Assembly: GCF_024139115.2 (NCBI RefSeq) | Contig: NC_085140.1 | Coordinates: 232,378,371-232,442,370, forward strand | Direction of reading: 5' to 3' | From: Armigeres subalbatus | Taxonomy: Eukaryota > Arthropoda > Insecta > Diptera > Culicidae | DNA length: 64,000 nt | Shown: piece after piece, positions 43,390 to 54,779 of the stretch | Layout: each line of letters starts with the position of its first letter | How positions within the stretch are numbered: the first letter of the stretch is position 1 | Program-made: the position numbers and the translations under genes | Notes under the pieces: generated by a model | The model's input: only the letters and a program-made list of their open reading frames with translations | What the model was told of the DNA's origin: nothing | Databases searched by the model: none

Positions 43390-46300
43390 ATGCAATGGAA
43401 TTTACGCGGCTACCGCGCAAGACGATCAGAATTGCAAATCTTAGCCCAATCTCATCAACCCGATGTCATTTGTCTTCAAGAAACTCTCTGTCAACCAAAA
43501 TGTCCTACTTTCTCAAATAATTACGATTACTACTGTTTACACCCAACACAAATAACCGGTTGGGGCGGAGTAGCAATTGCAGTGTCCAAAAGTATACCTC
43601 ATTTAAGAATCCCCATAACTACAAGCCTCCAAGCAATTGCCGTAAGAGTGTCTTCGCCTTGCGAACGAACATACGTATCCCTGTATATTCCACCTTCTCA
43701 CGATAACAACACCTTAAAAGATGAACTTCGAGAACTTATTCCTCAGTTACCTAAACCTTTCGTCATAATGGGTGATTTAAACGCGCATTGTGAAATTTGG
43801 GGAGGACTTTCCACAGATTTGCGTGGGAAAACTCTAGTAAGTATCATAGGTGAATATGAATTGACAATTTGGAATGATGATTCCATGACATTTTACTGTC
43901 CAGCCAATGGAAATCAATCAGCTGTGGATTTGACGCTGTCGTCTGATCCAATGAGCAATCTTAGCTGGCATGTGGATGATGATTTACATGGCAGTGATCA
44001 TTTCCCAATTTTCTTGTCCCCTATCAAAAACTTAACTTCCTGTCATATTGCTACCCCTAAATGGATTTTTCAAAAAGCGGATTGGGTCGAATTTCAAAAT
44101 AGAATAGAATTAATGATAGATCCAAACATAACTTATACCCCTGATGCTCTAACACATTTGATATCAGACATAGCCTTTTCATGTATCCCGCGATCATCTG
44201 GACACACAGGTCACAAACGTGTAGCCTGGTGGAGTAATGAAGTATCAACAGCAATCAAAAGTCGTCGCAAAGCTCTAAGATCTCTCCGCCGTTTGGAAAA
44301 ATCCGACCCTCGGATTCAAGAATCCCTGCTAAATTTTCGGAGGGAACGCAACAATGCTCGCAAAGTAATAAAAGATGCCAAAGAACAAAGCTGGAAGACA
44401 TTTGTGGAGGGTGTTAACATACACTCCTCGTCTTCAGAATTATGGAAACGAGTAAATAGTTTACAAGGTAAAATTTCGAACACTAAAACCGTTATTAAAA
44501 TTAATGGAAGTACTATGGACGAGCCTATTGCGGTATCAGAGGCTTTAGCCGACCATTACGCTAAGGTATCCAGCCTAGAATCAACTTTTAACGAAAACAC
44601 AGTTGATACCCTGATTCAATCGGAGGAACAAACTATGAACATTAAATACAATCAAGACATTACTCTTAGGGAGTTAGACTGGGCATTACAAAAATGTACA
44701 AGCAAAAGCTCTGGGTCAGATGATATAGGGTATCCTCTGCTAAAGCATTTACCAGTATCAGGAAAATTAGCATTACTACGTTGCTACAATCAAGTTTGGG
44801 ATACAGGTTTGATCCCAAGTAAGTGGAAGGAATCTATAATTATACCTATTCTCAAAAAGAATAGAAGAGAGGGGTCTCCAGAGGATTACCGCCCCATCTC
44901 GTTAATAAACTGTATAGCAAAAGTGATGGAAAGAATCATTAACAGAAGACTGATAAGCCATTTCGAAAATGAAAACCTTCTGGATCCCCGGCAATACGCT
45001 TTTAGAGCAGGACTCGGAACGGACGTATATTTCTCCGAATTAGAAGAATTTTTGGACAATCCAATAAAAGAAAATCAGCATTGCGAATTACTATCGATAG
45101 ACATATCTAAAGCTTATGATACCGTTAATAGAGAAATTTTGCTCAATAATTTGACGAAGATGAATATTTCTGGTCGAATGTACGAGTATATCAAAAACTT
45201 CTTAAGCGACCGCACTTTCAAGGTACGTGTAGGATCCGTATTTTCAACTACTCGATCAACAGCTCGGGGTGTCCCTCAAGGGTCCACATTATCGGTTACA
45301 TTATTTCTGTGTGCGATCAATCCACTGTTTAGTTCAATGCCTTCAAATGTTCAAATGTTAATTTACGCGGATGACATAATCATCGTAGCATATGGAAAAC
45401 AAAGGAAACGTCTTAGAGCCAAAATACAACACGCTGCTGAAAAAGCCATTGAATGGCTTTCATCCACTGGTTTCAAAGTCGAAGTTCCCAAATGCCAACT
45501 GCTTCATACATGTTCAAATCGTCGCCATCGCGGACCAGTACCTAGTATCAAAATAGAAAACAACGTGATTCCATCTGTCAAACAATTAAAAATATTAGGA
45601 TTGACTATTGATAGTAAATTCAATTTCATGAAGCACGCTGCAGAACGAAAAAGCTCTACTACAAAAGTATTAAACATCATCAAAATTTTGGGGGGAAGAG
45701 TAAGAGCATCTCGTGACACTCTGATAAGAATTGTTAAAACTTTAGTAATACCTCGTTTATTCTATGCATTTTCCATTTCTAGTAGAAGAAAAGATACGGT
45801 ACTACCAATCATCAAACCTATTTACAACAAGGCTATCCGCTTTGCTTCAGGAGCTTTTTACACCAGCCCTTCAGTAGCAATTTGCTGCGAATCAGGTCAA
45901 CTCCCTTTTGAATACCTCGCCTTATCAATGGAATCACATACTGCCATAAGAATGATGGAAATGGGTCGTACAGACCTAGACCTAGTTTTGATACGAAGGG
46001 CGAAGACCTCGTATGAATCCATAACTGGTCAAATTTTTCCAAAAATTGTCGCATTGTTCCGCTGGGGTCAACAAAATTGGGACTGCGAATTACCAAAAAC
46101 AGACTGGTCGTTGGCCAACAAAATTAGGGCTGGAGCCAATCCCCTCAAAGCCCAATCATGTTTCAAAGAACTATTACAGAATAAATACCGATCATTCTGT
46201 AAAATCTATACAGACGGATCAAAAAGTGAGCACAAAACTGCATATGGAATCTATTCAGCTGATTTTAAAATAAAAGGAAGAATAAATGACCAGTGTTCGG

Positions 46301-46982
46301 TTTTTCAGCTGAAGTAATGGCTATCAAGCAAGCTATATTGAATTCTCCAAACCAAACAAGAAGTGTGATTTTCACGGACAGTGCTAGTTGTATAAGAGCT
46401 TTGGAAAGTGGACATTCGAAACATCCATGGATTCAGGAGTGTGAAGAAGAAATCAAAACTAAAGACATTATCTTCGTTTGGGTGCCTGGACATGTTGGAA
46501 TACACGGCAACGAAAATGCTGATAGATTGGCTAACGAGGGCAGATTATGCAATACGATATACGACGAAATTCCTGGTCCAGACGCAAAGAAATTTATCGA
46601 AAAATCTATTTGGAAAGCTTGGCAGCATGAATGGAATTCTGCTAGTCCAGGCACACAATTAAATACTATAAAGGAAAAAGTTACCCAATGGACAGATCGG
46701 AGGGATCAGTATGAGCAAAAAGTTTTAACAAGGATCAGGATAGGCCACACACGAGTAACACACGATTACCTGTTGATTCCCTATTCCGACTCCCCTCTTT
46801 GCACGACTTGTAATTGTAGACTAACTATAAAACACATTCTATTAGATTGTACGAAACACAACAAAATCAGGCAAACTATGGCTATAACTGGAACATTGAA
46901 ACACATCTTACAGAATGACGAAAAAAGTGAGGATAGAGTAATACGTTTTGTTAAAGCAATAGATTTAACCAAATTATTGTAA
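43390..46982 (+). pseudogene. I-element ORF2 (APE-RT-RNase H), one frameshift
   Basis: The first suitable ATG (MQWNLRGY, 43390) begins the APE domain; open sequence extends upstream to 43303. APE: DVICLQETL, VIMGDLNAHCEIWGG and GSDHFPIF. RT: DYRPISLINCIAKVMERII, LLSIDISKAYDTVNREIL, RGVPQGSTLSVTLF and IYADDIII (45361-45384). RNase H: IYTDGSK, AEVMAIKQAI, IFTDSASCIRAL and VPGHVGIHGNENADRLA, giving the Asp-Glu-Asp-Asp set. The frame shifts by one base in a T-run near 46303, between the first Asp and the Glu of RNase H, so only APE and RT can be read from the first frame. The last C-terminal segment includes CX2C...HX4C (TTCNCRLTIKHILLDC). Translation after ORF1 probably used reinitiation or an internal start. 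Confidence 0.9.
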
Positions 46983-47074
46983 TATTTGTGTATAAAAAGT
47001 TAAATAAAGAATGACGCGAATGACCCATGTGGTTAAAACGTCTAAAATTAAAAAAAAAAAAAAAAAAAAAAAAA
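46983..47074 (+). terminator. 3' UTR, polyadenylation signal and poly(A) of the I element
   Basis: AATAAA at 47003-47008, then about 40 bp and an A-tract at about 47050-47074 running into the TSD. A poly(A) end rather than (TAA)n differs from the Drosophila I factor. Confidence 0.8.
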
Positions 47075-47563
47075 TCGTTCAATAAAAATAATTGCCTACA
47101 TTACGGCTTTTACCAACTATGTATGGCAAATCAACCAAAGGCTTGGCCCAATCTCACCCATTTTTAGCATGCATTGCTCGTTGCTACGAAAAAGCAAGAC
47201 CGCTAAATAAATATTCATAAAATTCGATAAAACAACAAACAGATTATCGTAACATGATCACCAGGTATCCATCGATCTAAAATTTAGTCATGTAATAGAT
47301 TTGTTGGGCATTACTGACACTATTTTAATACGGGTTCATTCGATCAATAGTTTTACATTCAAATTCCAAGCATTATGGTACGAGCACAATTAATCCTTGG
47401 AATTTGTTTTGTGATTTCCTAGACGTGAATTTTAATATATTTTCGAACCGTTTGAAGTTTTCATCAAAATTCGTAACAGTTTCTGAGATATTAGGAGTTG
47501 AAACATTTTTCGTTTTTGGCCCAATCTTACCCCCTAGGCCCAATGTCACCCCGAACAACGGTA

Positions 47564-47777
47564 TTTATCTTCAGATTATTTGCTCGCAACAAGTTGCATT
47601 CGACGCATAATCCTGCCCCAATGTGTCCTATTGAACATTGGCCAGATCGAAATATAGGATCGGAAGTTATGGCCGAAACACCATTTTTTCCTTTTGTCTA
47701 CAAAGTATACGAAAAGGCTATATGTTCGCTCCAAACCCAAACTTTTACAGAAGGCCTGGAGACCCATAGTGCTATAT
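47564..47777 (-). mobile_element. Rest of the satellite unit and an H module, left part
   Basis: It continues the satellite unit broken at 38010 (TTGCTCGCAACAAGTTGCAT, ATTGGCCAGATCG). From about 47689 an H 3' module follows (TATACGAAAAGGCTATATG, GGAGACCCATAGTGCTATAT), which is split at 47777 and resumes at 51498. Confidence 0.75.
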
Positions 47778-48576
47778 CAGGGTGTCGACTACCTGGAAAA
47801 ACCTGGAAAGTCAGGGAAAGTCAGGGAATTTCATTTTGGACCTGGAATGTCAGGGAAAGTCAGGGAATTTTGATTGAGGTCAGGGAAAAAAATCACAAAC
47901 CCAATATTGAAAATTTATAGTATTTTTTTATTTCGAGCAATATACTAAACTAAGGACACTTATGACAATGAAACTCTGAACCAATTTTAATCCATTGAAA
48001 AGGGACCAATAAAAGTACTGAAACATCGGATCAGAATTGATATTGCGCTTTACCTGGTCATCAGACTGCATAGCCGATAAACAATACTCCCAGGCAGTTA
48101 TATTCGACACCCACCTCCACTACCAAGCTATAAAGCTTTTTTTTTGTGGCTGTTGGCAGTCTCTAGACTAAAAGTCTACTTCGAGGCCTCTTCATGTTAC
48201 CCATGGTAATCGAGTTTGTTTCTATTAATCTCTAAGCAAAAACAGAGGTTCGATGCCACGTTGCTCAAATAATCACTGTTGATACCTGATCCAATTTTTT
48301 TTTAAAGTCCCCTTCAATATTTTAAATTATTTAGTTTGAGTGGTTTGTGTCGGAGTCGTTTTGAATTGTTTGCATTTTCCTTATTAACCTTTTGTCTGTG
48401 CTCTGGGGTCAATATGACCCCAGGCCACTTTGAGTGGCTGCCATTTTTTTAGTTTTCAACCGATTCTCCTAATTTTTGGTAGTTTGGTAAAACTCGCCGA
48501 GATCTATCTCCTAGGTGCAAATTCGCTTGAAAAATCTTGAAAATATGCGCTACAGTGTCCTTTTTTCAAAAAACTT

Positions 48577-49665
48577 ACGTTGTCTGTGCTCTGGGGTCAA
48601 ATTGACCCCAAATTGAAATTGCTATAACTATTTTAATGTTTGGCCAATTTTGGATTTTTGGGGCTGTTTCGAAAGATAATTTAATCATCTTTCAGGTCGT
48701 TACCAAAGATTGACTATAGGTGGGCGGGTACATCGCGGGGAGGGGTTTTCGTAAGAAAGGGTACAAAAACAGTGATTTTTCATGCTTATTTTATTATATC
48801 CGAAAATCCTACCCATTTTGAGCTGCACCTTTTCAAAAAGGTTATGCAGGAAGGCGTCTGCTTCGACATGAGGCATTGATTAGTTTAGCGCTTGGTCGCT
48901 AGGTGACGGTATATTTGAATTCATTATTTTACACTACTCAAGTAACTCCGATATATGGAATTTTCCTCATTGTAAATATTCTTATCGCACAATTTTGAAA
49001 TTTGTAAAGATGACGTCTGTAACAAAGTTCGTCTGGTGGGAATAGACTGTCATGTGACGGAATAAATAATAAGGAAATTTACAAATAGGCGGCGCTAGTG
49101 TACTTGGAATATTCTTGCATATATGAAATATTGCTTTAGCTTGAGATCCCTCATACCTACACCCAAGTTGTATTCGGCAACATTGTTCAGGATGTCTAGC
49201 ACTACAAAGCGGTGCTCAATATAATGAGCACTTCTTCCCATTTTTTAATTTGTGCGATAAGAATATTTACACTGAGGTGAATTCTATATATCGGAATATC
49301 TTGAGTAGTCTAAAATAATGAATTGAAATATACCACCACCTGGCGGCCGAGTTCTAAACTTATCAACGCCACATGCCAAAGCACATGCCTTCCTGCATAG
49401 CCTTTTTAAAAAAGTTGCAGTTCAAAATGGGTAGGATTTTCGGACATAAGTAAAATAATCATGAAAATCACTGTTTTGTACCCTTGTCCACTAAAACCCC
49501 TCCCCGCGATATACCCGCCCATCTATAGTCAATCTTTGGTAACGACCTGAAAGATGATTAAATTATCTTTCGAAACAGCCCCAAAAATCCAAAATTGGCC
49601 AAACATTAAACAAGTTATAGCAATTTCAATTTGGGGTCAATTTGACCCCAGAGCACAGACATGTT
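48577..49665. mobile_element. Foldback element with ~400-bp arms
   Basis: Ends TCTGTGCTCTGGGGTCAA at the left and TGACCCCAGAGCACAGA at the right. Pairing continues inward through GGGGCTGTTTCGAAAGATAA, CGGGGAGGGGTTTT, AAATGGGTAGGATTTTCGGA and ATATTCTTATCGCACAA, with a loop near 49010-49240. An extra copy of the left terminus (TCTGTGCTCTGGGGTCAATA) stands at about 48396-48420, outside the main arm. Confidence 0.75.
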
Positions 49666-51420
49666 CCCATCAAGCAAAATATGTTCTGAAAATTAGTTCA
49701 AATACTTAGTCATTAATCGCGAGAGTCATTCCTTATAAAATTATGTTGATGTACTTATGATATTGGAAAATTTCAGATAATGCGATCTATCCTGATGAAT
49801 TTAAATTGCTGACTAGAAACCAACTCTAATTAAAAACCTAATATCACATTACTTTCTGATGAAAATGTAAAGCCCAAATGTTTGAAAACTATCTCGTGAA
49901 AGCAGTTGAAACTGAATCAAATAACTGAATTAGGCCATAGTTCAGAACCGATCAACATACAATCAACTAGGAAGCTTGTTAAAAGAAAACGACGAATAGT
50001 ATCTCTATGGACCTGTGACGGCACTCCACAGCATCGGCATCATCTCTAAACAAGATTCTGTAGGTAATGTTTTAAAAACATTTCGGGAACTTCCATTTGA
50101 TGATGGGCTTATACAGTCATTGGTCGATCCTAACGTCCTTAGGTGATCAAAATAATGGTCATGTAGAGAGAATGACAGTGGATAAAAGCATCATATGGTC
50201 TACCTCATATACGTAGGTGGCGAAGGTCTCAATTAAACGTTACTCGATACTCCATAATTATACTTGAACGCAAGAGGCGGATAATGTTGTTATCAATGGT
50301 AATGTTTCAGTTTTACATTCGCTGCTGATGTTTATAAAACTATTTAATCATGAAATATTCTGGTTCATCTATGATAATTTTGTCCAGAAATTACCTCAGA
50401 ATTCTCACTGATAAGTAAAAAATCCCAAGGGATTTTGAAAAGCTGTCTCGATAATTTTTATCCTGTAACTCCTCGATAGATGTTCAGTAGATTTTTTTCA
50501 AAGGATATGCTCCAAAAACTTGGTAGATTGCATGGTATTTACTCTAATTTGAATTGGATGTCTTCGTGAAGGAATCTATAAATTGAAGACGGTGTTCAAA
50601 TAAATAATGCAGACCAAATAATTTAAAGTATTGCAGTGGTTAGAATGTTTTGCTGGGCTAACTGTAAGTGCTGCATAGATTTATGTGAGCTTGTAGGGAT
50701 TGATCTGTAACTAATTTTAGAAGTCTATAAACTCCGCAGAGAGTGAATAAGAACCCTAGTAACATTTTGGTTTTATGCTGGTTTTATAACACTCTTGAAG
50801 AGTAATTTATGGTCTTCAAGAGCGTCATAAAACTTAAAATGTTACTTGGGAATGCTCACTCCATAATCATACTTGAGAGCCAATGAGGGTTTCTCGATGT
50901 TCTCGAAAATACCTAATCCGTACAATTTTTTAACGGCATTAGAAGGATTTCTAGAAGCTTCTCCGACTGTTTGAAAGTTCAAAAGTCGTGTCAAAAGATA
51001 CAAGAGTTCACACAAATTTCCAGAAAGATAATGAAAATTTCAACGATTTGAAGAAGTCCATCAGTACTCTTGGATGTCTATATTGCGACATCAGGGAGTC
51101 CGTGAGAATTCCTAATGGAGGATGAAGGCACCAGAAAACTTATAACACCAATTGGAGCCAATTTTAGAAACCTGTAAAATCTAATTTTGGGCTGCTACGC
51201 CCCTTTTAAATGTTGGTCTAGAAATATGAAAATCTTTCAGGAGTTATACGCATTTACTTGAATCTTTGTGAACGACCAGAATTACCTACGATATTCTACA
51301 AATCCTTAATGTTTTGTTTCTAGAAGTGATTAGGCTTCAAGTAGCTCAGGAGCTCATATGGACTTCAATGATTCACATTTGCAAAAAAATTCATACGTTT
51401 CTGGGAATTAAAAAAAACAT
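49666..51420. other. hAT-like element interior; only a small hairpin MITE recognised
   Basis: AT-rich sequence with no open frame of note. A hairpin at 50754-50850 has ends CCTAGTAACATTTT and the inverted CCAAGTAACATTTT, with TTTATAAC...CTCTTGAA arms. It is probably a tiny MITE. Confidence 0.5.
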
Positions 51421-51497
51421 TTTTCATATCTGGATTTTTTTGAGGAATGGTCTGGAAAGTCAGGGAATTTTATTCTTAAATTTGAGTCGACACCCTG

Positions 51498-51880
51498 TAT
51501 ATACCAATCGACTCAGCTCGACAAGCTGAGATGATGTCTCTCTGTGTGTGTGTGTATGTATGTATGTGTGTGCGCGCACCAAAAGTGCGAAAAGTTTAGC
51601 TAACTTTTTTGGTATTTATCCTCAACCGGGTTACTTGCAACAAGTTCCATTTGACGCGGGATCCTGTTGTATTGTTTTCTATTGAAAATTTGGAATATCG
51701 GACTATGGGCACAAAAATTATGGCCAAAATACTTTATGTTATAAAAAAGCGCGTATAAAGTTACCTCAATCGATTTACTCACAACAAATTGCATTGAACG
51801 CGGAATCCTATTCTATTATTTTCTATTGAAAATTGGCCAGCTTGGACTATTACCTTAGAAATTATGGACAAAATACTTTT
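51498..51880 (-). mobile_element. Rest of the H module, (GT)n and two diverged satellite units
   Basis: TATATACCAATCGACTCAGC, GACAAGCTGAGATGATGTC, a short GT/GTAT tract (about 51542-51577), then two decayed units recognisable by TTACTTGCAACAAGTTCCAT and GGACTATGGGCACAAA. Confidence 0.7.
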
Positions 51881-52412
51881 TGCCTTTCTTGTGCTACAAA
51901 GTTGTACCGAAAGGCTATAATTTCTCTGCAAAAACGAACCATCGGATGCTTCCACACTAATACACTTTCCTCCCTCTTCATACGGGAGTTTCGCAGAAGG
52001 ACGGTCATGAGATTTATATCATAACAAATATTGCCCTCCGCTCGCTCGATGGGAATGACATTTCCGTTTTTTTTTTGTGTAGTCAGAGCTTCAGTTTAAC
52101 AAACATCCAAATGTGATATCCTTAAAATATATAACTGGGTAAAATAAAACAGGGGTATGTACATCAAAAAGAGTGGAAAAGGAAAAAATGTCGAAATTCT
52201 TATTAGCATATTGTAGATCAAGTTGAAAACCGAACCGAGATCTCGCGTTTTCAACTGGATCTACAATATCTTTGCTTGAAATAATCCGATTTTCATAGAA
52301 CGGACAAAGAAGTTTTTCTTTTTTACTCCTAGCTACTAGCTCATCTACTTTCAAGCAAACACATTTTACGAAGGTCGAGAAAGGCACCATCACCGCTAGG
52401 TGGATTAATCTG
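51881..52412 (-). mobile_element. H-family element with ORF core, copy 2
   Basis: Minus orientation: 5' end GATTAATCCACCTAGCGGTG, then TGCCTTTCTCGA; the core is homologous to that of 35395-36080 but without the hairpin insertion; the 3' hairpin is GCCTTTCGGTACAACTTTGT...AAGAAAGGC. The TATATA/CTCAG part of the 3' module is deleted, leaving only the last ~60 bp. Confidence 0.7.
52091..52411 (-). CDS. Hypothetical ORF in H-family core, copy 2
   Basis: An open frame in the same position as in copy 1 with the blocks FVKCVCLK, DELVARSKK, LCPFYEN, KDIVDPVEN, RFGFQLDLQYANKNFDIF and PVIYFKDITFG. It lacks the 39-codon hairpin segment and has one further 3-bp deletion (DIFVSFS in copy 1, DIFSFS here). 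No domain recognised. Coding status is unproven. Confidence 0.3.
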   Translation of the reverse strand, partial: RLIHLAVMVPFSTFVKCVCLKVDELVARSKKEKLLCPFYENRIISSKDIVDPVENARSRFGFQLDLQYANKNFDIFSFSTLFDVHTPVLFYPVIYFKDITFGCLLN

Positions 52413-53508
52413 TTTTTTTTTTTCATTTGCATTTGCATAGGTATTGTTCACCATACTAGAACATTAATGCACATCAAACTACCTGCGTTGCATTGCGTTA
52501 TTCGAACCTATAAGAGAAAAAAAGAAAAAAGAAAAAAGTCTACGTAGACCTTTGGTATACCCCTCCGTCCTCCTTCGTAGACTAACGTAGACATTTTCGA
52601 AATCTCTCCCTCCCCCTCATGAGTCTACGTGGCTTATAAACAGCCCCTTTTGCGTTTGGTATTGTAATAGAGCAATTCTCTGTAAAATTGTTTTAAATTT
52701 ATTTTTGTATTTTTTTATTTCTCTGAAATTTTGTATATACATTCTTTGTGATCAAAAAATATAATTTGCATCATTGGTTTGCCATTTTGACTCTAGCCTA
52801 ACTTTTGACAAGGGCCTAAGCAAAAACACCTTGAACACTTTCAAAAAAATTTTACTTGAAAACGGCTTGTCCGATCGTTTTGATGCCTTCGGCAAAGTTT
52901 TAGGTAATCATTGGGGCTATGTGAAAAAATACACAGTGCGAAAAAAATTGTTCAAACATTGAAAATAAAATTAAAAAATCGATTTTCTCAAAAACGAATT
53001 TTTCAATATATTTTTTTGTTTTTTTGATATGTTTTAGCAGATAATATAGGTATTTTTTTGCATCATGAGAAATTAAGGACAAAAAACTTATATATATATT
53101 TTTTAAATTAGTTGGTTTTTCAAAAATGGTCGAAATACCTTTTTCACGTTTTTATCGATCCGATTTTATGAAAGTGTGTTAAATTTCCAAAGGAAAAGGC
53201 TACCGTTTCTGAGATACAGCAATTATAAGATAAAATATACCAATTTTTTATTATTTTCAGTCATTTTCCATTTTTTTCGATTCTATTCAACCTAGAATTA
53301 AATTTTACTGAACCGTTGATATTTATTGACAAACGCTAGTAATAAAGTAGTGGTTGGCCAACCATTTTCATGGTATGAGGTGGTGGAGAAAAAAAAATCT
53401 TTACTTAGAATAAATCAATTCCGAATCTTTCAACCTTACTAATGTTTGGTATATCATTTAGCCAAAGATTTCTATTCAATATTGAATAATCAGGATGGAC
53501 AAGTGATA
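52413..53508. other. No gene recognised; AT-rich
   Basis: Low-complexity AT-rich sequence, including A/T runs at 52990-53130. It may be a decayed repeat, but no ends are visible. Confidence 0.45.
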
Positions 53509-53801
53509 GACAAATCTTCTTCTTCTTATTGGCATTACATCCCCACACTGGGACAGAGTCGCCTCGGAGCTTAGTGTTCATTCAGCACTTCCACAGTTTA
53601 CTGCGAGGTGTCTAAGCCAAGATACCATTTTTGCATTCGTATATCATGAAGCTAACACGATGATACCTTTATGCCCAGGGAAGCTGAGACAATTTCCAAT
53701 CCGAAAATTGCCTAGACCGGCACCGGGAATCGAACCCAGTCACCCTCAGCATGGTCTTGCTTTGTAGTCGCGCGTCTTGCCGCACGGCTAAGGAGGGCCC
53801 C
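53509..53801 (-). mobile_element. tRNA-derived SINE (Feilai-like), copy 3
   Basis: Same order as copy 1: on the minus strand GGGGCCCTCCTTAGCCGTGC, GGTTCGATTCC, TGCCAATAAGAAGAAGA. It abuts the RTE endonuclease remnant at 53802, apparently truncating its C-terminal side. No TSD could be identified. Confidence 0.88.
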
Positions 53802-54640
53802 ACTTCCACATGTGTATAGTACACGTTCACATCACTACAAGGTAGTGATCCGAATCAATGTTCGGACCCCTTCAGAGGTGAATTCTATGACATCCGAGAA
53901 ATATCGTCCATCGATCTGCACGTGGTCTTTCTGTGAGCAAGTGTCTTCACTCGGATGTTGCCAGGTTTGTTTGCGGATATTCTTACTTGCGAAGTACGTA
54001 CTGCTGATTGCCATCCCTCTAGCAGCAGCAAAGGTCACAAGCCACAGACCATTATCGTTGGTAGCGGAATGAAGGCTTTTCGTACCAATGACAGGGGAAA
54101 ATAAAATTCTCTTCCGATCTGCGCATTTGCATCCTCGATGACAATCTTTGCATCGTGTGTTATGCACCCTCCGTAGGCCTTATCAAGGCTCTCATAGAAC
54201 TAATCCTTCACGTCATCAGGCTTGTTGGGGCATAGATGCTGATCAGGCTATAGTTGAAGAATTCGCCCTTCATCATCAACACACAAATGCGGTCGCTTAT
54301 CGGCTTCCACAGGATAACACGAATCATACTTCCCGATCACCAAGAAGCCTACTCCTCGTTCTGCTCTGTCACCGCCGCTATTGTATATGTGGTACTTGAA
54401 TGAAGTGTTAGCTAAGGGATCCACCGCCCGGAATTCCCGCTCTCCAGTTCTGGGCCACCGTAACTCCTGGATTGCCGCCACACTCACGCCGACCTTCTGC
54501 AGCTCACGAGCCAAGAGCCCAACACGTGCGGGTACATGCAAAGTTTCCACGTTCCAAGACTCGACTTTCCAATCGTTGTCCTTTTTTCGTTGCCGGGTCT
54601 GTTGTCGTTGAATTAATCCGTTTGCTCTACTTTGGCTTTC
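53802..54640 (-). pseudogene. RTE-clade APE endonuclease remnant
   Basis: Minus-strand pieces: VGVSVAAIQELRWP, RGVGFLVIGKYDS (about 54248-54550), then CHRGCKCADRKRILFSPVIG, LVTFAAARGMAISSTYFASK, RKQTWQHPSED and KDHVQIDGRYFSDVI (53835-54167). These follow the order of RTE-clade APE (AxQExRW, ...FAAARGM..., DHVxIDGRxFSDV). Frameshifts separate the pieces, and the sequence stops at the SINE before the SDHY motif. RT is absent. The family is closer to fragment D than to copies A-C by motif style. Confidence 0.75.
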
Positions 54641-54779
54641 TTGGTAACTGTAGATCTACCTTACCAGAGTTGCGCTACCTACATCGCGTTGAAGCACTAG
54701 TGGATAACTGAATTAATTATCATGTTGATGTCCGCGGTACAAAACAGTGCAATCATTTGATCAGTCCAATGATAACAAA

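Larger units (their letters stand above)
38286..47072 (+). mobile_element. I-clade non-LTR retrotransposon, full length, split by RTE copy C
   Basis: Starts CAGTTCGCTCTGGG, a start resembling LINEs with an initiator-type internal promoter, and ends in a poly(A) tract. A perfect 11-bp TSD, AATCGTTCAAT, lies at 38275-38285 and 47073-47083. Without the 3.3-kb RTE insertion it is about 5.5 kb, with a Gag-like ORF1 containing CCHC knuckles and an ORF2 with APE, RT and RNase H. RNase H after RT and the Gag-like ORF1 place it in the I clade. Both ORFs are damaged, so it is not autonomous now. Confidence 0.9.
38013..47561. mobile_element. TA-flanked MITE split by the I element
   Basis: Left part 38013-38285 and right part 47073-47561. 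Ends are CCGTCTACGGGGGTGTCATT and the inverted CCGTTGTTCGGGGTGACATT, both followed by GGGCC. TA lies at 38011-38012 and 47562-47563. GGGGGTGACATTGGGCC also recurs internally near 38220. It is non-coding and about 760 bp without the insertion. TA flanks suggest Tc1/mariner-type mobilisation (inference). Confidence 0.75.
47778..51497. mobile_element. hAT-like DNA element with 5-bp TSD, non-coding, nested
   Basis: Perfect 12-bp inverted ends CAGGGTGTCGAC and GTCGACACCCTG, with TATAT at 47773-47777 and 51498-51502. Removing it restores the H-module sequence GTGCTATATACCAATCG. Subterminal copies of GGAAAGTCAGGGAA lie at both ends. The CAGGG end and subterminal repeats suggest a hAT-type element; a 5-bp duplication would fit the hAT5 group, which is an inference. 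No transposase was found in 3.7 kb, so it is non-autonomous or gutted. It contains a foldback (48577-49665) and a small hairpin element (50754-50850). Confidence 0.75.
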
